Assembly (NCBI GenBank): GCA_026260175.1
Contig: JAKCWW010000051.1
Coordinates: 40,176 to 104,175, forward strand
Source of the DNA: Reticulitermes lucifugus
Taxonomy: Eukaryota; Arthropoda; Insecta; Blattodea; Rhinotermitidae
DNA: 64,000 bases
Direction of reading: 5' to 3'
Made by a program: the position numbers and the translations under genes. Below the pieces are notes generated by a model. The model was not told the DNA's origin. It saw nothing but the letters and a program-made list of their open reading frames with translations, and made no database searches. Of the stretch, positions 11,560 to 22,485 are shown in pieces (position 1 is the first letter of the stretch; each line of letters begins with the position of its first letter).

Positions 11560-11730
11560 TATCCTAAGCCAGTTCAATCCACATCAAATATTTTGAGCTC
11601 ACATTTTAATATTATCCTCCTACCTGCGCCTAGATCTCCCAAGCAGTTTACCACAGTCAGATTGTCCGTCTAAAACTCTGAACGCAGTGGTCTTCCCTTC
11701 CACCGTACTTTGTAACTCCAAGTACAGCGC
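11560..11730 (-). pseudogene. LINE tail fragment
   Basis: On the minus strand LGRSRRR, a stop, then EDNIKM and later NWLRI match LGRPRRRWEDNIKM and the LAQDR region of the tail. Confidence 0.5.
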
Positions 11731-11813
11731 ATTGTCCGTGACTTAATCATCCTATTAATACCTGACGAAGCTCTTCAATGTGTAATTTTCTCCACATTCC
11801 TATTCCTCTCTTT

Positions 11814-11849
11814 CATGCATTCATTCATACATACATACATACATACATT
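11814..11849. repeat. ATAC tetranucleotide microsatellite
   Basis: CATT units pass into five to six CATA units, read directly. Confidence 0.85.
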
Positions 11850-12181
11850 ACACACGTACATACTTCAACAGAAGATGACAAAACAAAATGTTCTAAACAT
11901 AATGTTAGCAGAAGCCCTCCAATTTGATATACTCCATAAAAACTACCCGACCGCAATTTTCATATCGTAGCACAACTTTCTTCTGTCTTCATGGCATTTA
12001 TCTGCACAGACAGGGCGAAGAGAATTAGTTTCGTGTGAATTATATGAATGTTTTAAAGATACAAACATTTTCTTCTTATCTTCAACTTTCGAGGGTCAAG
12101 TAGCCCAGTTCGACCTACTTAGACTCAAAAATGTATTAGCTTGTTTAATAACGTTTTCACACATAAACTAATTATATGTCA

Positions 12182-12432
12182 ACCCTTTAGACAGGAGACC
12201 GGTTGGGCTTCAGAGGCTGTTTGGGGTTTGAGGCAAACAGAATAATTCTGCATCCACCAGGAAAGGAACTATAGCCTGAACTACACTGACTCAAGATAAA
12301 TGTGAAAAGAGGCTTGTCTAAATCTACAGGCATCCAATCAGGATTCGATCCAGTGACCACCAAGCCGGTAATGCATCTGCTGAAAGCACCACGTTCCTCT
12401 AATACGCCTGGCACCATTACGTCGAAGAGCAT
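12182..12432 (-). repeat. Possible tRNA-derived SINE
   Basis: On the minus strand GGATCGAATCCTGATTGG (about 12331-12350) resembles a B box, preceded by a plausible A-box region near 12390. The overlapping 81-codon minus frame is then a by-product. No second copy was found here. Confidence 0.35.
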
Positions 12433-13955
12433 TCCTGTGTTCTCAGCATTGCATTACGGCGCCTCAATGGATCCGTGACGTTTCATATTTTCGGCATTTC
12501 TGTACTTTGGAATCATCACAAATATCCACATGTTGCAGGGAATTCCAACTTGGAACACTAGCGACTCGATTATTGCACACACAGGTCAAAGATATTACCT
12601 TGCACACCTCACGGGGAGTCGGTATCAGGCGCTGAACATGCAAGTTAGGTCTGCTGCAGACAGCACAGGCTCAGTTCCTGTGTACTAGTCAGCGCAGCGA
12701 GCAGTGGTACAATGTTAGAATTCAAAATCGCAGGAAACCAAAGCATGTAATACCGTAAAACAGTGTGTGTATATGTATGTATGTAGGTAAGTAGTACGTA
12801 CGCCTGCATGCATGGACGACCGTCTCACAGTATTATCACTACTCAACAGAAAATGATAACCAACTAAACCTAGGTGCAAATGAGGGAACGTTTATAATGT
12901 TGGAGTATTATTTTAATTTTCTTCCAACTACACGCAGTTTGAAGCGTCAAGAAGTGTGGAAACAACGTTCATTTTATTTACCATCCCACCTTCTTTTGCA
13001 GTTTGTACACATGGACGGGTCACAGTGTGCGCGATCTCTAATTACTGCGGTCTCCGACAGACGGCGCTCAGAGCTGGACTACGTGATGCCCAAATCACAC
13101 CGTGAAATGATCGGTCAGACAGACTGACCCATATTCAGGAGGTCTCTGGATCGAATATTGCGGTTAGCCAACCTGAGCGGGGAATATCATATGGTTTGTA
13201 AACATTCATAATTAATTTCATATTGCCACTTTATACCAGCGGCGATGAAGCCGTGGAAGTGCGGAAATAACAAACAGTGGCAATAATCGACTGCGTTCTT
13301 GCTCCAACCTATGCTGGTAAAGTAGGTTAATTTGTCACATCTGTTTCGCAAATGTTGTAGGATACCGTTTCGAACTACTGTCCTTTTGATGATCCTTCTC
13401 TGAACTTGATGATACCTTAGAATTTAAATATAATTACAGAATAAATTTGAATACTGCAACTAATCTACACTACACATAAAAGATTTAGGTCACACCTCAC
13501 AGACAACACAGTTTGCTTCCATGAGAAAGACCAATAAGTGAATGCTGTATAGGGAAATAACAGCTGTTCTTGACAGAATAAAAAAACAGCAGGTAAATAC
13601 ACCGTGTAAGAAAAAAGCAGAGCATTTACTGTTACACCTGGCTTTCAAGGGTTAATTTTATATCAGGTTCACAATAAAATTTTACTTGACACTTGTAACT
13701 ATGTACCTTAATGCTTATAACTGGCGTCTGAGTGAAGCTTCAATAAACATCTCACACAATGTTCACTGTAACAGAAAGCTCATCTCTGAACTCATATACG
13801 GAAAACTGCACAGCTTCTACAAGAAACAAGCACCGAATTATTCGTACTGGTTACTAAATTCAGGCCCTACAAACGCGAAGGTGTGACATCACGTATCCTT
13901 TCTATCATTTACCGCCGTGATGGCGCATGGTGATAAACCCTGTAATTACCAAACT
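12433..13955. other. Stretch with one small microsatellite
   Basis: A short TG to ATGT tract lies at 12763-12786. Small plus frames at 12897-13127 and 13686-13886 show no domain. Confidence 0.45.
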
Positions 13956-13965
13956 GACCTCGATC

Positions 13966-14300
13966 TTCCCCCCCCCCCCCNNNNNNNNNNNNNNNNNNNN
14001 NNNNNNNNNNNNNNNNNNNNNNNNNNNNNNNNNNNNNNNNNNNNNNNNNNNNNNNNNNNNNNNNNNNNNNNNNNNNNNNNNNNNNNNNNNNNNNNNNNNN
14101 NNNNNNNNNNNNNNNNNNNNNNNNNNNNNNNNNNNNNNNNNNNNNNNNNNNNNNNNNNNNNNNNNNNNNNNNNNNNNNNNNNNNNNNNNNNNNNNNNNNN
14201 NNNNNNNNNNNNNNNNNNNNNNNNNNNNNNNNNNNNNNNNATCCCAGTAAGCGAGCGGCCGCAGACCCACGCCTTAGACCGCGCGGCCACTGGGATCGGC
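13966..14300 (-). repeat. SINE-C, mostly hidden in an assembly gap
   Basis: Bases 14241-14300 read, on the minus strand, as the SINE-C head from GCCGATCCCAGTGGCCGC to CTTACTGGGAT. The other end is a run of C followed by N. The 10-base word GACCTCGATC stands at both outer edges (13956-13965 and 14301-14310), which fits a target-site duplication and places the whole element, gap included, between them. Confidence 0.8.
13981..14240. other. Assembly gap (260 N)
   Basis: Unknown sequence inside SINE-C and next to a run of ten or more C. All translated frames across it are meaningless. Confidence 0.99.
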
Positions 14301-14310
14301 GACCTCGATC

Positions 14311-15229
14311 GTTACGTGCATTAAACCGCTAACAGCAGTCTACCAACGAAACAGCAACGGGCAGAGATCTTAATGCATTAACCACCTGACGTGCGAGGTC
14401 TGTGTACGTAATATTTAAAATTGCAATTCCCATCTCACAGAAAGCAAATATCAGCCGGTCAATGTTGATAATCGTTGTTTATTCTGAGTCATGCGAAAAA
14501 CATAAACGCAGGCAGCGTAAGTGCAGAGTTTATGAATGAAGTGGCACACACAGTTACCGATGTGCGTTACAGAATTAGTCGCACGATCTCCTAGCAACAA
14601 CCAGATACAGAGGAAACGGGCAGACATAAAAACTCCATATTCCGCCTACAGATGTCATAAAGTAATTAACAGTTATCTTCCTGAAAATCATGCTTAGGAA
14701 AAGCATTTTGTTGCGCATTTCAGCCTAATATTTCATAGTGAGATGAAACACAGCGCATTCGCTTTAACAAGCCTTTTGTTTTTCTTCTTCTTTTCCTTCT
14801 TCTTCTTCTTCTTCCCATCATTCAGCAAACCTTCTACAACACAGAAACTGGAGACCGCTCGCTTCAGTTATACAATACTAATGTATTCATGTCTGATTTA
14901 TTGAACACTTAGACGAAGATATTAAATTCCAACCAGCATTCTCACGTAGAACAGAATACTGCTGGCAGCGCCAAGCACTGTTAATACAGCAGACGTTGCT
15001 GACTTTAATACATATATACTGGACATACTCAATGTACATTTGGAAGTCACATAACTATTTACACCACGACGGCATTACTTTCGAAATTGTGGCTGCCATT
15101 ACTACAGCATCATGATACACACCGCGTACACAGAATGCGTGTCAGACAGTTACACGTGCCCGGAAAAGGGGGCAATTCGTTACAGATTTACAACTATGTA
15201 ATTATAAAACCAAATTACAGGCTAATTGC
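14311..15229. other. Stretch with a CTT-rich tract
   Basis: A pyrimidine CTT/TTC tract lies at 14780-14815. Nothing else is recognised, and the only frame (15087-15269) ends in the AT repeat. Confidence 0.5.
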
Positions 15230-15249
15230 AATATATATATATATATATA
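15230..15249. repeat. AT dinucleotide microsatellite
   Basis: Ten AT units are read directly. Confidence 0.9.
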
Positions 15250-15317
15250 GACATATAGAGTCAAATTAAAGAAACAAAAAATTTGACGTCACATCATAAC
15301 GCACATAGAATTTGTCC

Positions 15318-15354
15318 TAATAATAATAATAATAGTAATAATAATAATAATAAT
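15318..15354. repeat. AAT trinucleotide microsatellite
   Basis: Twelve TAA-type units with a single G interruption are read directly. The Asn run in the overlapping frame comes from it. Confidence 0.95.
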
Positions 15355-15559
15355 TTAACACCTTTAGGCATGGTATTTACAATTATATACCTGAAATTAA
15401 CCATGTTTCATGGGTACATAATGTTGCAGCTATTCTGTGGTTACCATATATGCAGTACATGTAATATTATTTCCCATGATAAACGTCTTACGGCAAAGTG
15501 TAGTTCAGCACACGTCTTTTTACGTATTGTTCTTTTGCCAATATTAGGCATGCGGATAT

Positions 15560-15577
15560 GTTATTATTATTATTATT

Positions 15578-15634
<57 letters not shown>
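15560..15634. repeat. Compound ATT-ATC trinucleotide microsatellite
   Basis: About six ATT units change into about eighteen ATC units. The tract gives Tyr then His runs in the overlapping frame 15283-15690, which is therefore not a credible protein. Confidence 0.95.
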
Positions 15635-15636
<2 letters not shown>

Positions 15637-15741
15637 CATTCCTTACTTCACAGCAGTTCAGCTGTTCTCACAACAGTACGGTCTCACTGACCAAACACTT
15701 CTTATTCACTGTTCTGCCAAAAACTGACTAGACGGCATGTA

Positions 15742-16525
15742 TTAAGTATTTACTGCTTTCTGAACTAGAATATATAGCACAGGTCGGAGATTAAGCAGTT
15801 TTAAGCCTTTGTGTAACTTGTTTGGAATAATACCCGTTGTGGATAGTCCTTGTGGTACTATATAGGCCGTTTTCAGTTGCCATATTCTTATAAGCTCTTC
15901 TTTCAAGTCTGTATACATCTGGAGCTTCTCGGCGATGGTGCTGTGAAGGCTGTGACTGTTGGGAATAGCTACATCTATTAAGCGTGCTTCTTTGATGGTC
16001 TTGTCATGCATAACTAAGTCCGGTGTACTGTTATGGATAGTTCGATCAGTTATTTGGATCTGTCAAAATACCGTTTATAAATGGAGTTCTCTAACACGGA
16101 TTGTGGCTGACATTTATAATACGGCATTGGTGTTCCCTTTGACAGTCCACATTTGATAGCCAGCTCTTGATGGACAGTGCTGGCTGCGTGATCGTGACGA
16201 TGGGTGTAATCGCCTTGAGCTAGTGCACCACATGCACCGGTTATGTGTTGAAAGGTTTCTAATTCCTCTCGGAATTTTCTGCAGTATCTTTAATAGTGCT
16301 CGGATCCATCAAAATATGTTTCTTATAATTACTGGTACTAATGACGATATCCTGGATAACTATCATAAATCCAGTTGTTTCTGGGAAGAGTTCGCCAGCC
16401 TTTAGCCAAGCGTTCGAGGCTATTTTATCGACATCATCCCCGAAGTTTGTAAAAAGAGACAAGCAGTACTCCTGCGGTAACTTCATGCACAAGAAATGTG
16501 TCTCTTTCCACCCTTCCACACTTAC
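15742..16525 (-). pseudogene. LINE 3' end with R2-type (restriction-like) nuclease signature
   Basis: Minus-strand reading, with frameshifts, gives in order ASNAWLKAGELFPETTGFM (frame 16259-16519), ETFQHITGACGALAQGDYTH (16163-16258), YYKCQPQSVLENSIYK with FDRSK, and then the frame ending at 15742. The last frame contains PD at 16018-16023 and LIDVAIP, with the Asp at 15973-15975. PD, 14 residues, D fits the PDX12-14D nuclease motif of R2-like LINEs. Order and spacing match the region after reverse transcriptase in such elements. The first pair of zinc-binding Cys is not seen, and at least two frameshifts break it. I recall close relatives in cockroach sequence, but this is unverified. The RT core is absent, so it is a 5'-truncated dead copy. 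Confidence 0.8.
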
Positions 16526-17387
16526 AAGTCACGAACCTATAAGAATAAGTCACAGAAGGTTTTGTTGTATTTGGATATCTGACAACTTGTAATAACGGTT
16601 CGAAGATTACGTGTATGTGAACAGACTTAATGCGGCAACAACAGATCAAGACGTCTGAAAAAATGAAATGCAATTCCTAACTTTATTCAGTAATGACTAT
16701 GGCACCTGAAGAAATTATTTAGAAGTTTCTAGTAATCAGTCGATATTTAATTTCACACATATTTTGTGCAACCAAATGTTTTTAGGTGCGTTTGCATCAC
16801 TGGACAGCGTATAAACAACTCACCGTCTGTCCGCCAGTCCTCACAACCAATTCGAAAACCACTTAACGGATTTTCATGACATCGGATATTGGTGAGTTTA
16901 ATTAAACTTGTGTAATCATTCCAGCTTTGGTTATTACGTTACGTGCATTTCTAGATGCATCTCGGATTTAACTCGCACATAACCAGCCAAATATTAGAGC
17001 GAAAAATGTTTAGAACAAAAGTTATAGAGCAACACACTCAAGGTTTCAGAGACATTAATTACAACACAGCGAACACATCACGATTGTTGTGCTATAGACA
17101 TTTCACTACTTGTTAAGCATTGTGGGAGAGAAAATTATTTCAGTCTGAACGACATTACACTGTATGCAATTTTCGTTTAATAACACGGCAATTTTAGGCA
17201 AATACTTGATTTTATATACTTGAAAATAGTACACTTACGAATTTTAAGGTTTAATTCTGAAGTTAATTATTAAAGCGCAGCGATTAAATCATTGTTTTGT
17301 TTATACTAATGGAGCAGCAGTGAGGTTCTCTTTATTTCATTGTTTAAAAAAAAGGAATGACTCAAATACAAATACGTGAATATCCAA
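16526..17387. other. Stretch with no firm element
   Basis: Around 16810-16905 the words CTGTCCGCCAG and CGGATTTTCATGAC resemble the satellite-like sequence at 52200-52320, too weakly to annotate separately. Confidence 0.4.
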
Positions 17388-17505
17388 GTCTTTTAGGATA
17401 TGATGCCGTGTCGACTGACGAACTCTTTCCCGTCATATGACATAACATTCCAGAAGACTTGAATTTTGACACCGCTGTTAGAACTTCAAATCTCGCAAAC
17501 AAAAC
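17388..17505. repeat. Foldback family D, compact copy
   Basis: AAGTCTTTTAGGATATGATG with CCGTGTCGAC faces an inverted TATGACATAACATTCC and AGAAGACTT around a short centre. Outside it, GACACCGCTGTTAGAACTTC matches the extension at 34930-34960. Confidence 0.6.
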
Positions 17506-17902
17506 ATGTGATTTTGATGCAGGAAGAATAACTTTTTATGAGACATAAAATTCCCTCTAAATGAAGATAGCGCAATGTTTATAGATAGGTAATTAGCCAG
17601 CTTTCTACATGAAGGTAGCAAGCAGTGTTCACACATGAGCAACTGACCAGCTTTCTAAATGAAGACAGCAGTGTTTATGTATGCACAATTACCCGTGCAC
17701 ATCGACACTGTGCTCATCCCGTCAGCTCTCTCCTGCAGTTAGTGTTGCTAACAACTGAGTAATGCACATTAATGCAACATTCACATTACATGCAAACGGG
17801 TCGTGATAACGTGTGGTTACGATGAAACGATTCCGAGGAGACTGCTGATTCCATCTTCAGGGTAGAAGAGTAAGTCGTGTCGCGGTCGAACGATGAGATA
17901 GT

Positions 17903-18185
17903 AACGGTAAAGTTCTCCCTAGAACTGGCCATGAAGGCGCAGAGGGGGAGTAGAGGTATAGCTCTACTCTTTCTTTAACCCTGGCACTAGATGGGGGTGG
18001 GTGGTCAATTCCACACCCCGGCCGCTTTACCCCCAGGAAAGAGAGACGATACCCATTGTATAGGAGACTGGGTGGGCCACAGGGCCGGTCTGGACGGCTG
18101 CGAAAAATCTCGCCCCACCGGGATTCGATCCCCGGACCGCCCGTAGCGATTCGCTATATCGACTACGCTATCCCGGTCCACATAA
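17903..18185 (-). repeat. SINE-B, complete, with target-site duplication
   Basis: On the minus strand the head reads GGACCGGGATAGCGTAGTCG with B box GGATCGAATCCCGGTGGGG, then a body through CCGTCCAGACCGGCC, TACAATGGGTATCG, GGGGTAAAGCGGCC and CTACTCCCCCTCTGCGCC to an end at GAACTTTACC. The 10-base word ATGAGATAGT stands at both edges (17893-17902 and 18186-18195). Length is about 283 bases. It is one of the two best copies of the family, the other being at 52514-52817. Confidence 0.92.
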
Positions 18186-18428
18186 ATGAGATAGTGTTAG
18201 AAGCAAAAGGTTCGGGTCGGGAGCAAATTGTGGTAGCAGTGAACCTGAATAGCGCCCTGACACCGGCCTACAGACACAGAAAGGAAGAGAATTATTTAAA
18301 TTGCAAAGGGAATGGGAGAGTAGAGAGACAATCAACAATGATAGAAGTGGACAAAAAATAATGCAAACTAAACATTAAAACATATTGCAGGGTCCAGCAA
18401 GTCCCTGCGCAAGGTTGCTACCCGTCTA

Positions 18429-18465
18429 CCAAATTACGCGGCATCACATCCCAGAAGACAGTAAT
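18429..18465. repeat. Foldback family D, short end
   Basis: Only the outer end TTACGCGGCATCAC and ATCCCAGAAGACAGTAAT is recognisable. Confidence 0.5.
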
Positions 18466-18884
18466 ATTCATAATCACCTGGAACGTTTTGTGCGAAAATA
18501 ACTGAAAGCACAACACGGAGCACGTCACTTGTTTAGCGCTTCGTTAGTAGCTAAAGTAATTACTGGTATTAATATGCGGTGTAAGACGCCAAAACTAAGT
18601 CTTTGTTAAAACACGAGCTTCATACACAGAACGAACCACTGGAAACAGTAGGCTATCCAACACTGCATGCACTTGGACTACGTCGTTGTGTCATTCGATG
18701 CCTCAACTCCGTACTTGGGTTTCGCCGTTACTACAGGTGGGTTTATTATCTTTGTAGCAGCAGAGAGCTAATTAGAGAACGCTGCCTTGGAAAAGAGAAA
18801 CTACGAGAACAAACATCAACAATGCGAACGAATAACAAGATTTCAAAAACATCTAAAAACATCTAACAAACAAGAAGATTCAAT

Positions 18885-18985
18885 GCATGCTGGGATGTTG
18901 TTCCGTGTCTGCTGGTAAATAGTTACCGACGTTCAAAGCGTCGTTGGGTCTTCGACTTCAGGGTCACGCAGTCCAAGAAGCATGG
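18885..18985. repeat. Foldback family D, 5' arm
   Basis: GCTGGGATGTTGTTCCGTG, CTGGTAAATAGTTACCGACG and CTTCAGGGTCACGCAGTCCA follow the left arm at 49395-49490 in order. The right arm is absent. Confidence 0.65.
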
Positions 18986-19269
18986 AAGACAGAATTATTT
19001 GTGTCTAAACATTACGACATGGAAGTGTACGCGGTTGTGGGTTACGGACATGGTGACTTTCGGAAATTCCTTCATGTCTGATACTTGAAAATATGAGCAG
19101 TACATTTTTACAGTTCTATGGGAGACTGACGTCTAACGGCGCGGTGACTTGCTGTAACGCAGTTCACTAAATATTCAGTTTATAATAACGGATACAGTCA
19201 TCTTTGTTCTTCTTTCATTGTTATAACAAAGGAACACGAATGACTAAACTGTAAAATACGTCATGACGT

Positions 19270-19325
19270 CACAACAACTGGAAAATAGTTACCTATCGAC
19301 ACGGTGTAATATCCCGGAAGAACTG
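19270..19325. repeat. Foldback family D, right-arm end
   Basis: AACTGGAAAATAGTTACC, CGACACGGTGTAATATCCC and GGAAGA give the outer right arm. A second right arm follows directly at 19345. Confidence 0.55.
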
Positions 19326-19344
19326 AATGATAATCTTCTTGGGC

Positions 19345-19470
19345 TGAATTGTCCCTGAAGGTGAAGGCATTACAACCTTCGGAACGTACGTTAACTATTT
19401 ACCCGTCGACATGGAGCAACATCCCAGAAGACCTAATCTCCTGAAACACCGCTGTGCCAGCCTCAAATTT
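19345..19470. repeat. Foldback family D, right arm
   Basis: GTCCCTGAAGGTGAAGGC, CCTTCGGAACGTACG, TAACTATTTACCCGTCGAC and AACATCCCAGAAGACCTAAT are in family order. It continues outward into CGCTGTGCCAGCCTCAAA, the same extension as at 34937. Confidence 0.7.
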
Positions 19471-20334
19471 CGCAAAATAACGTAAGTTTAATAGAAAACC
19501 GCACGCTAATTGTTAACGGCCGTGGCGTTAAAACCGTCAGGATTATATAATAATTGCATTTCAATTGCTATTTCGAAGTTTTCCTGACGGCGAGTGCATG
19601 GCAAAATGAACGTAATCCCCGTTAGCAAGTTCATTTCAAAAGCACGAAACAGACTTCAACATATTCTGATATTGTGCGTGTACACTAAAACCTGTCTGGC
19701 AAACTTGACTTTGGTCTGCGCCGGTCCAATATGTATAACCATTACTGCACGTATGCAGAGCCCTATACGCACTTATCGCTCTTCTCAGAAAACGGCTCAT
19801 GGAAATGTCAAAAGCATAAATCTCATTAGGTCCATCAAAGCTTTTGAAAAAAAAATTGGATAGGATTTGTTCAATGAAGTGGAATAGGAATAATTCATTA
19901 ACTCCATGGCATAGTAAATATATATGTCTAACGTCGAAAGCCTAATAAATTGTGCTCTTCTCAAAACGAAGTCCGAGATATAAAATTCAGGGGGGAAGGC
20001 ATGGAAAAGGCAGGTAGCATGCATGAATGTGACAAATTAATGTACCGTAAGTTCATTTATTCTTGGTGTATCAATTTTTTATAAATTGCTAAAGGATTAT
20101 AAAGGGGTGCATGCTAGAATGACTAGCAAATAATGGCAAAATGGATGGGATGGGGGAGGAGGCTGTCATGACCCAGTTTAAAGAACAATCCCAGCATCTG
20201 CCTGTGGGACTGAGGAAGGCCCAGTGAGGCCTCTGGGTGGCTGAGAGCTGACCAGGATCAGCACGAATAAGAAACAAGAGCTCTGAACATCGGACTGTCA
20301 CCTTCACTCGTGATATTAAAAACAGGGGCTGGGG
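19471..20334. other. Stretch with a possible SINE body
   Basis: At about 20175-20265 the GC-rich words CCCAGCATCTGCCTG and GACTGAGGAAGGCCC resemble the reverse of a common arthropod SINE body. No tRNA-like head is visible. An 89-codon frame (19594-19863) has no domain. Confidence 0.3.
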
Positions 20335-20490
20335 GCGCGGGCTGGAATCAACCGATATATGTATGACAGGGCTCAGATGAGAGCTCTTTTGTATACGGCA
20401 ATGGACTTCTGGGTTCCACACAAGACGTGCAGATGTTTGACCAGTTATGAGATTATCGGCTTCTCGAGAATGGCTCTACTCCTTGGAATT
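20335..20490 (+). pseudogene. LINE tail fragment
   Basis: DRAQMRALLYTAMDFWVP followed by CRCLTSYEIIGFSRMALL matches the DRDQWRALVNTVMNFRVP to FLTSYE-GFSRRTLL end of the tail within one frame. It is among the better-preserved distal copies. Confidence 0.55.
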
Positions 20491-20766
20491 CGTAGTTACA
20501 TCGACGTAATGGCTGAGGCTGCGAGTAGAACTCAGAGAGACATGAGGCATGTTTATACCGCACTGGGACGTGAAAACCCGACACATCAAAAAATCCAATA
20601 ATCCAAATGAAAAGCCTGCGGGCGACTGAGCGATATATTACAGTTGAGGCAACCACTGCACCGATACGCACAAGATAAATGGCTTCACATTGTGGGACCC
20701 CCACATGAACCTAACCAGACCGAGTTCATTCGCTGCCATATAAATGTACAATTAAAAGAAGCAGAG

Positions 20767-21012
20767 GGCCGTGCGGCCGAGGGCGTAGGTTTCAAGCCGC
20801 TTGATTGCTGGTATCGCGGGTTCGAATCCCGCTGAAGGCATTGACTTTCGTCTCTTGTGTTTGTTGTGTGTTGTGCAGGTAGCGGCCTCTGCCACGAGCT
20901 GATCACTCGTTCAGTGAAGTCCTATCGAGTGTCTAATTTTGTGTGATCTAAAAACCTCAACAACGGGGCGGCCTAAGCCCGAGTTAGGTTATTGCGCCAC
21001 AGTGAGAGAGAG
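20767..21012 (+). repeat. SINE-C, short 5' truncation, with target-site duplication
   Basis: It starts at GGCCGTGCGGCCGAGGGCG, lacking about eleven leading bases of the head, and has an intact B box GGGTTCGAATCCCGC. The body runs to TTGCGCCACAGTGAG. The word AGAAGCAGAG flanks it at 20757-20766 and 21013-21022. The truncated A box would weaken internal transcription. Confidence 0.9.
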
Positions 21013-21022
21013 AGAAGCAGAG

Positions 21023-22234
21023 ACCTGCCACTTACAGTAATACAATACAATAACACGAAACTGATAGTCATTTTCACGCGCTTCAACGTCTTTCCCATAA
21101 CGAAGTCAAGTACTACAACAGTCGGTGATACCTGTAACATGACAGACCCCTTCCGAACATGCACATCCGGGCATCCAGGCACTGGGCGTCTTAACAATTG
21201 CGCTCGAGTGCCTCAAGAGTGTTCACACTGAGCCCTTTACCCAAACCCTTGACCGTTAGCTTAGCTTGAGCTAAGCGCGAGCGTATCCGTAGTGTGAGTC
21301 AAGCGTAGGAGTGTACAACATAAATTCAACTTTACCAATCATTATTTCACATAATTTCCAGACTGCAAGCACATAATATGATCTTAATGGGAACTGTATG
21401 TAAAACAAAATGATAGGAAAAGGGAAACAAACAGATCGACATGTCGTTCTGCAAACAAAATACCTACCAGTGACTGTAATCGGTGATGGCGCGAAGGTCA
21501 GACATCTCGCACACCAAGTCTGCTCTGCTGTGAATAATTTGACACTTTTATACAATTTCTCGGCCTATGGGGAAGCAAAGCAATTTACAAACATTTGTAT
21601 CTGTCGGCTAATCATTTCTACGCGGGACTGCAAGCATGTCATAACCTGTGAGACATAACAACTGTCTCCAGCATTACGGGCTGTTCCGCCTCATATAATG
21701 CTATGATCAGATGTCATTAAGGCCAATGTAGCTCCCGAAGACATTACGAAAACACCAGGTCAACAAGCAGTCCTGTAAATATGTACAAAGTTTATGGTAA
21801 CATGTGCACATAATATAACAGACAATGGGAGGCAACATCACAAACGTACTCTGTTTTCGTTCCGGTAATCTGAGTTCAGTCACATCATAGACAAGGCTGT
21901 AACTCGGAATGTGCAGTTCTCAGCAGTTTGACGTTTGCCCACCGTCGACTGTTTTATGGCTGTGTACAACCTGCACTCGACAATCCCCAGTGCTGGAAAC
22001 ATGGCGACACTCTGGTTTATTTCCGTTATTATTATTTTTACTCGCGACAGATGATAATGTCCTGCATTTAGTTTATATTGCCTCCTCTCTTTGTTGCCCT
22101 GCGTCTGAGGTTATAAACTTTCAATTTTCAGCTCGTCAGTTATTGAGCGCGAGGTATAAAAAGATATGTAGGTTACAGTGAAATATCTTTTATTGGTCCA
22201 ATCCTCGTTACCGAGGATATTACAGTATATCGTC
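21023..22234. other. Stretch with a small palindrome
   Basis: AGCTTAGCTTGAGCTAAGC near 21256-21272 is an imperfect palindrome. Frames such as 21271-21555 (minus) and 21909-22181 (plus) show no domain. Confidence 0.4.
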
Positions 22235-22485
22235 GACCCTGTTTTATCACCGGTCTAACACATAAGCCGACTCGCTACGCTATGGAAGGTTCGGGGTTCG
22301 AAACCCGCTAGGGGCAAGAGATTTTCTCCTATACACCCGTCCAGACCGGCCCTGGGGCCCACCCAGACTCATGGGTAGAGGGGCTCTTTCTCGGAGACAA
22401 AGCGACCGGGGCGTGGCGCTGAAAAACCACCCCATGTAACGCAGAGCTTGACAATTACCTACCCCTGTGCCTTTACGGCATGTTG
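22235..22485 (+). repeat. SINE-B copy
   Basis: A diverged head around CGACTCGCTACGCTATGGAA has B box GGGGTTCGAAACCCGC. It continues through GGGGCAAGAGATTTTC, CCGTCCAGACCGGCCC, CAAAGCGACCGGGGCGTGG and CTACCCCTGTGCC. Confidence 0.85.

Noticed and set aside
13905-14324. Long frames across the first gap
   Set aside because: Most codons are N and the readable ends belong to SINE-C.
15283-15690. 135-codon frame with Asn and His runs
   Set aside because: The runs come from the AAT and ATC microsatellites, and the remainder shows no domain.
20089-20421. 110-codon minus frame
   Set aside because: Its first part is the antisense of the LINE tail at 20335-20490.
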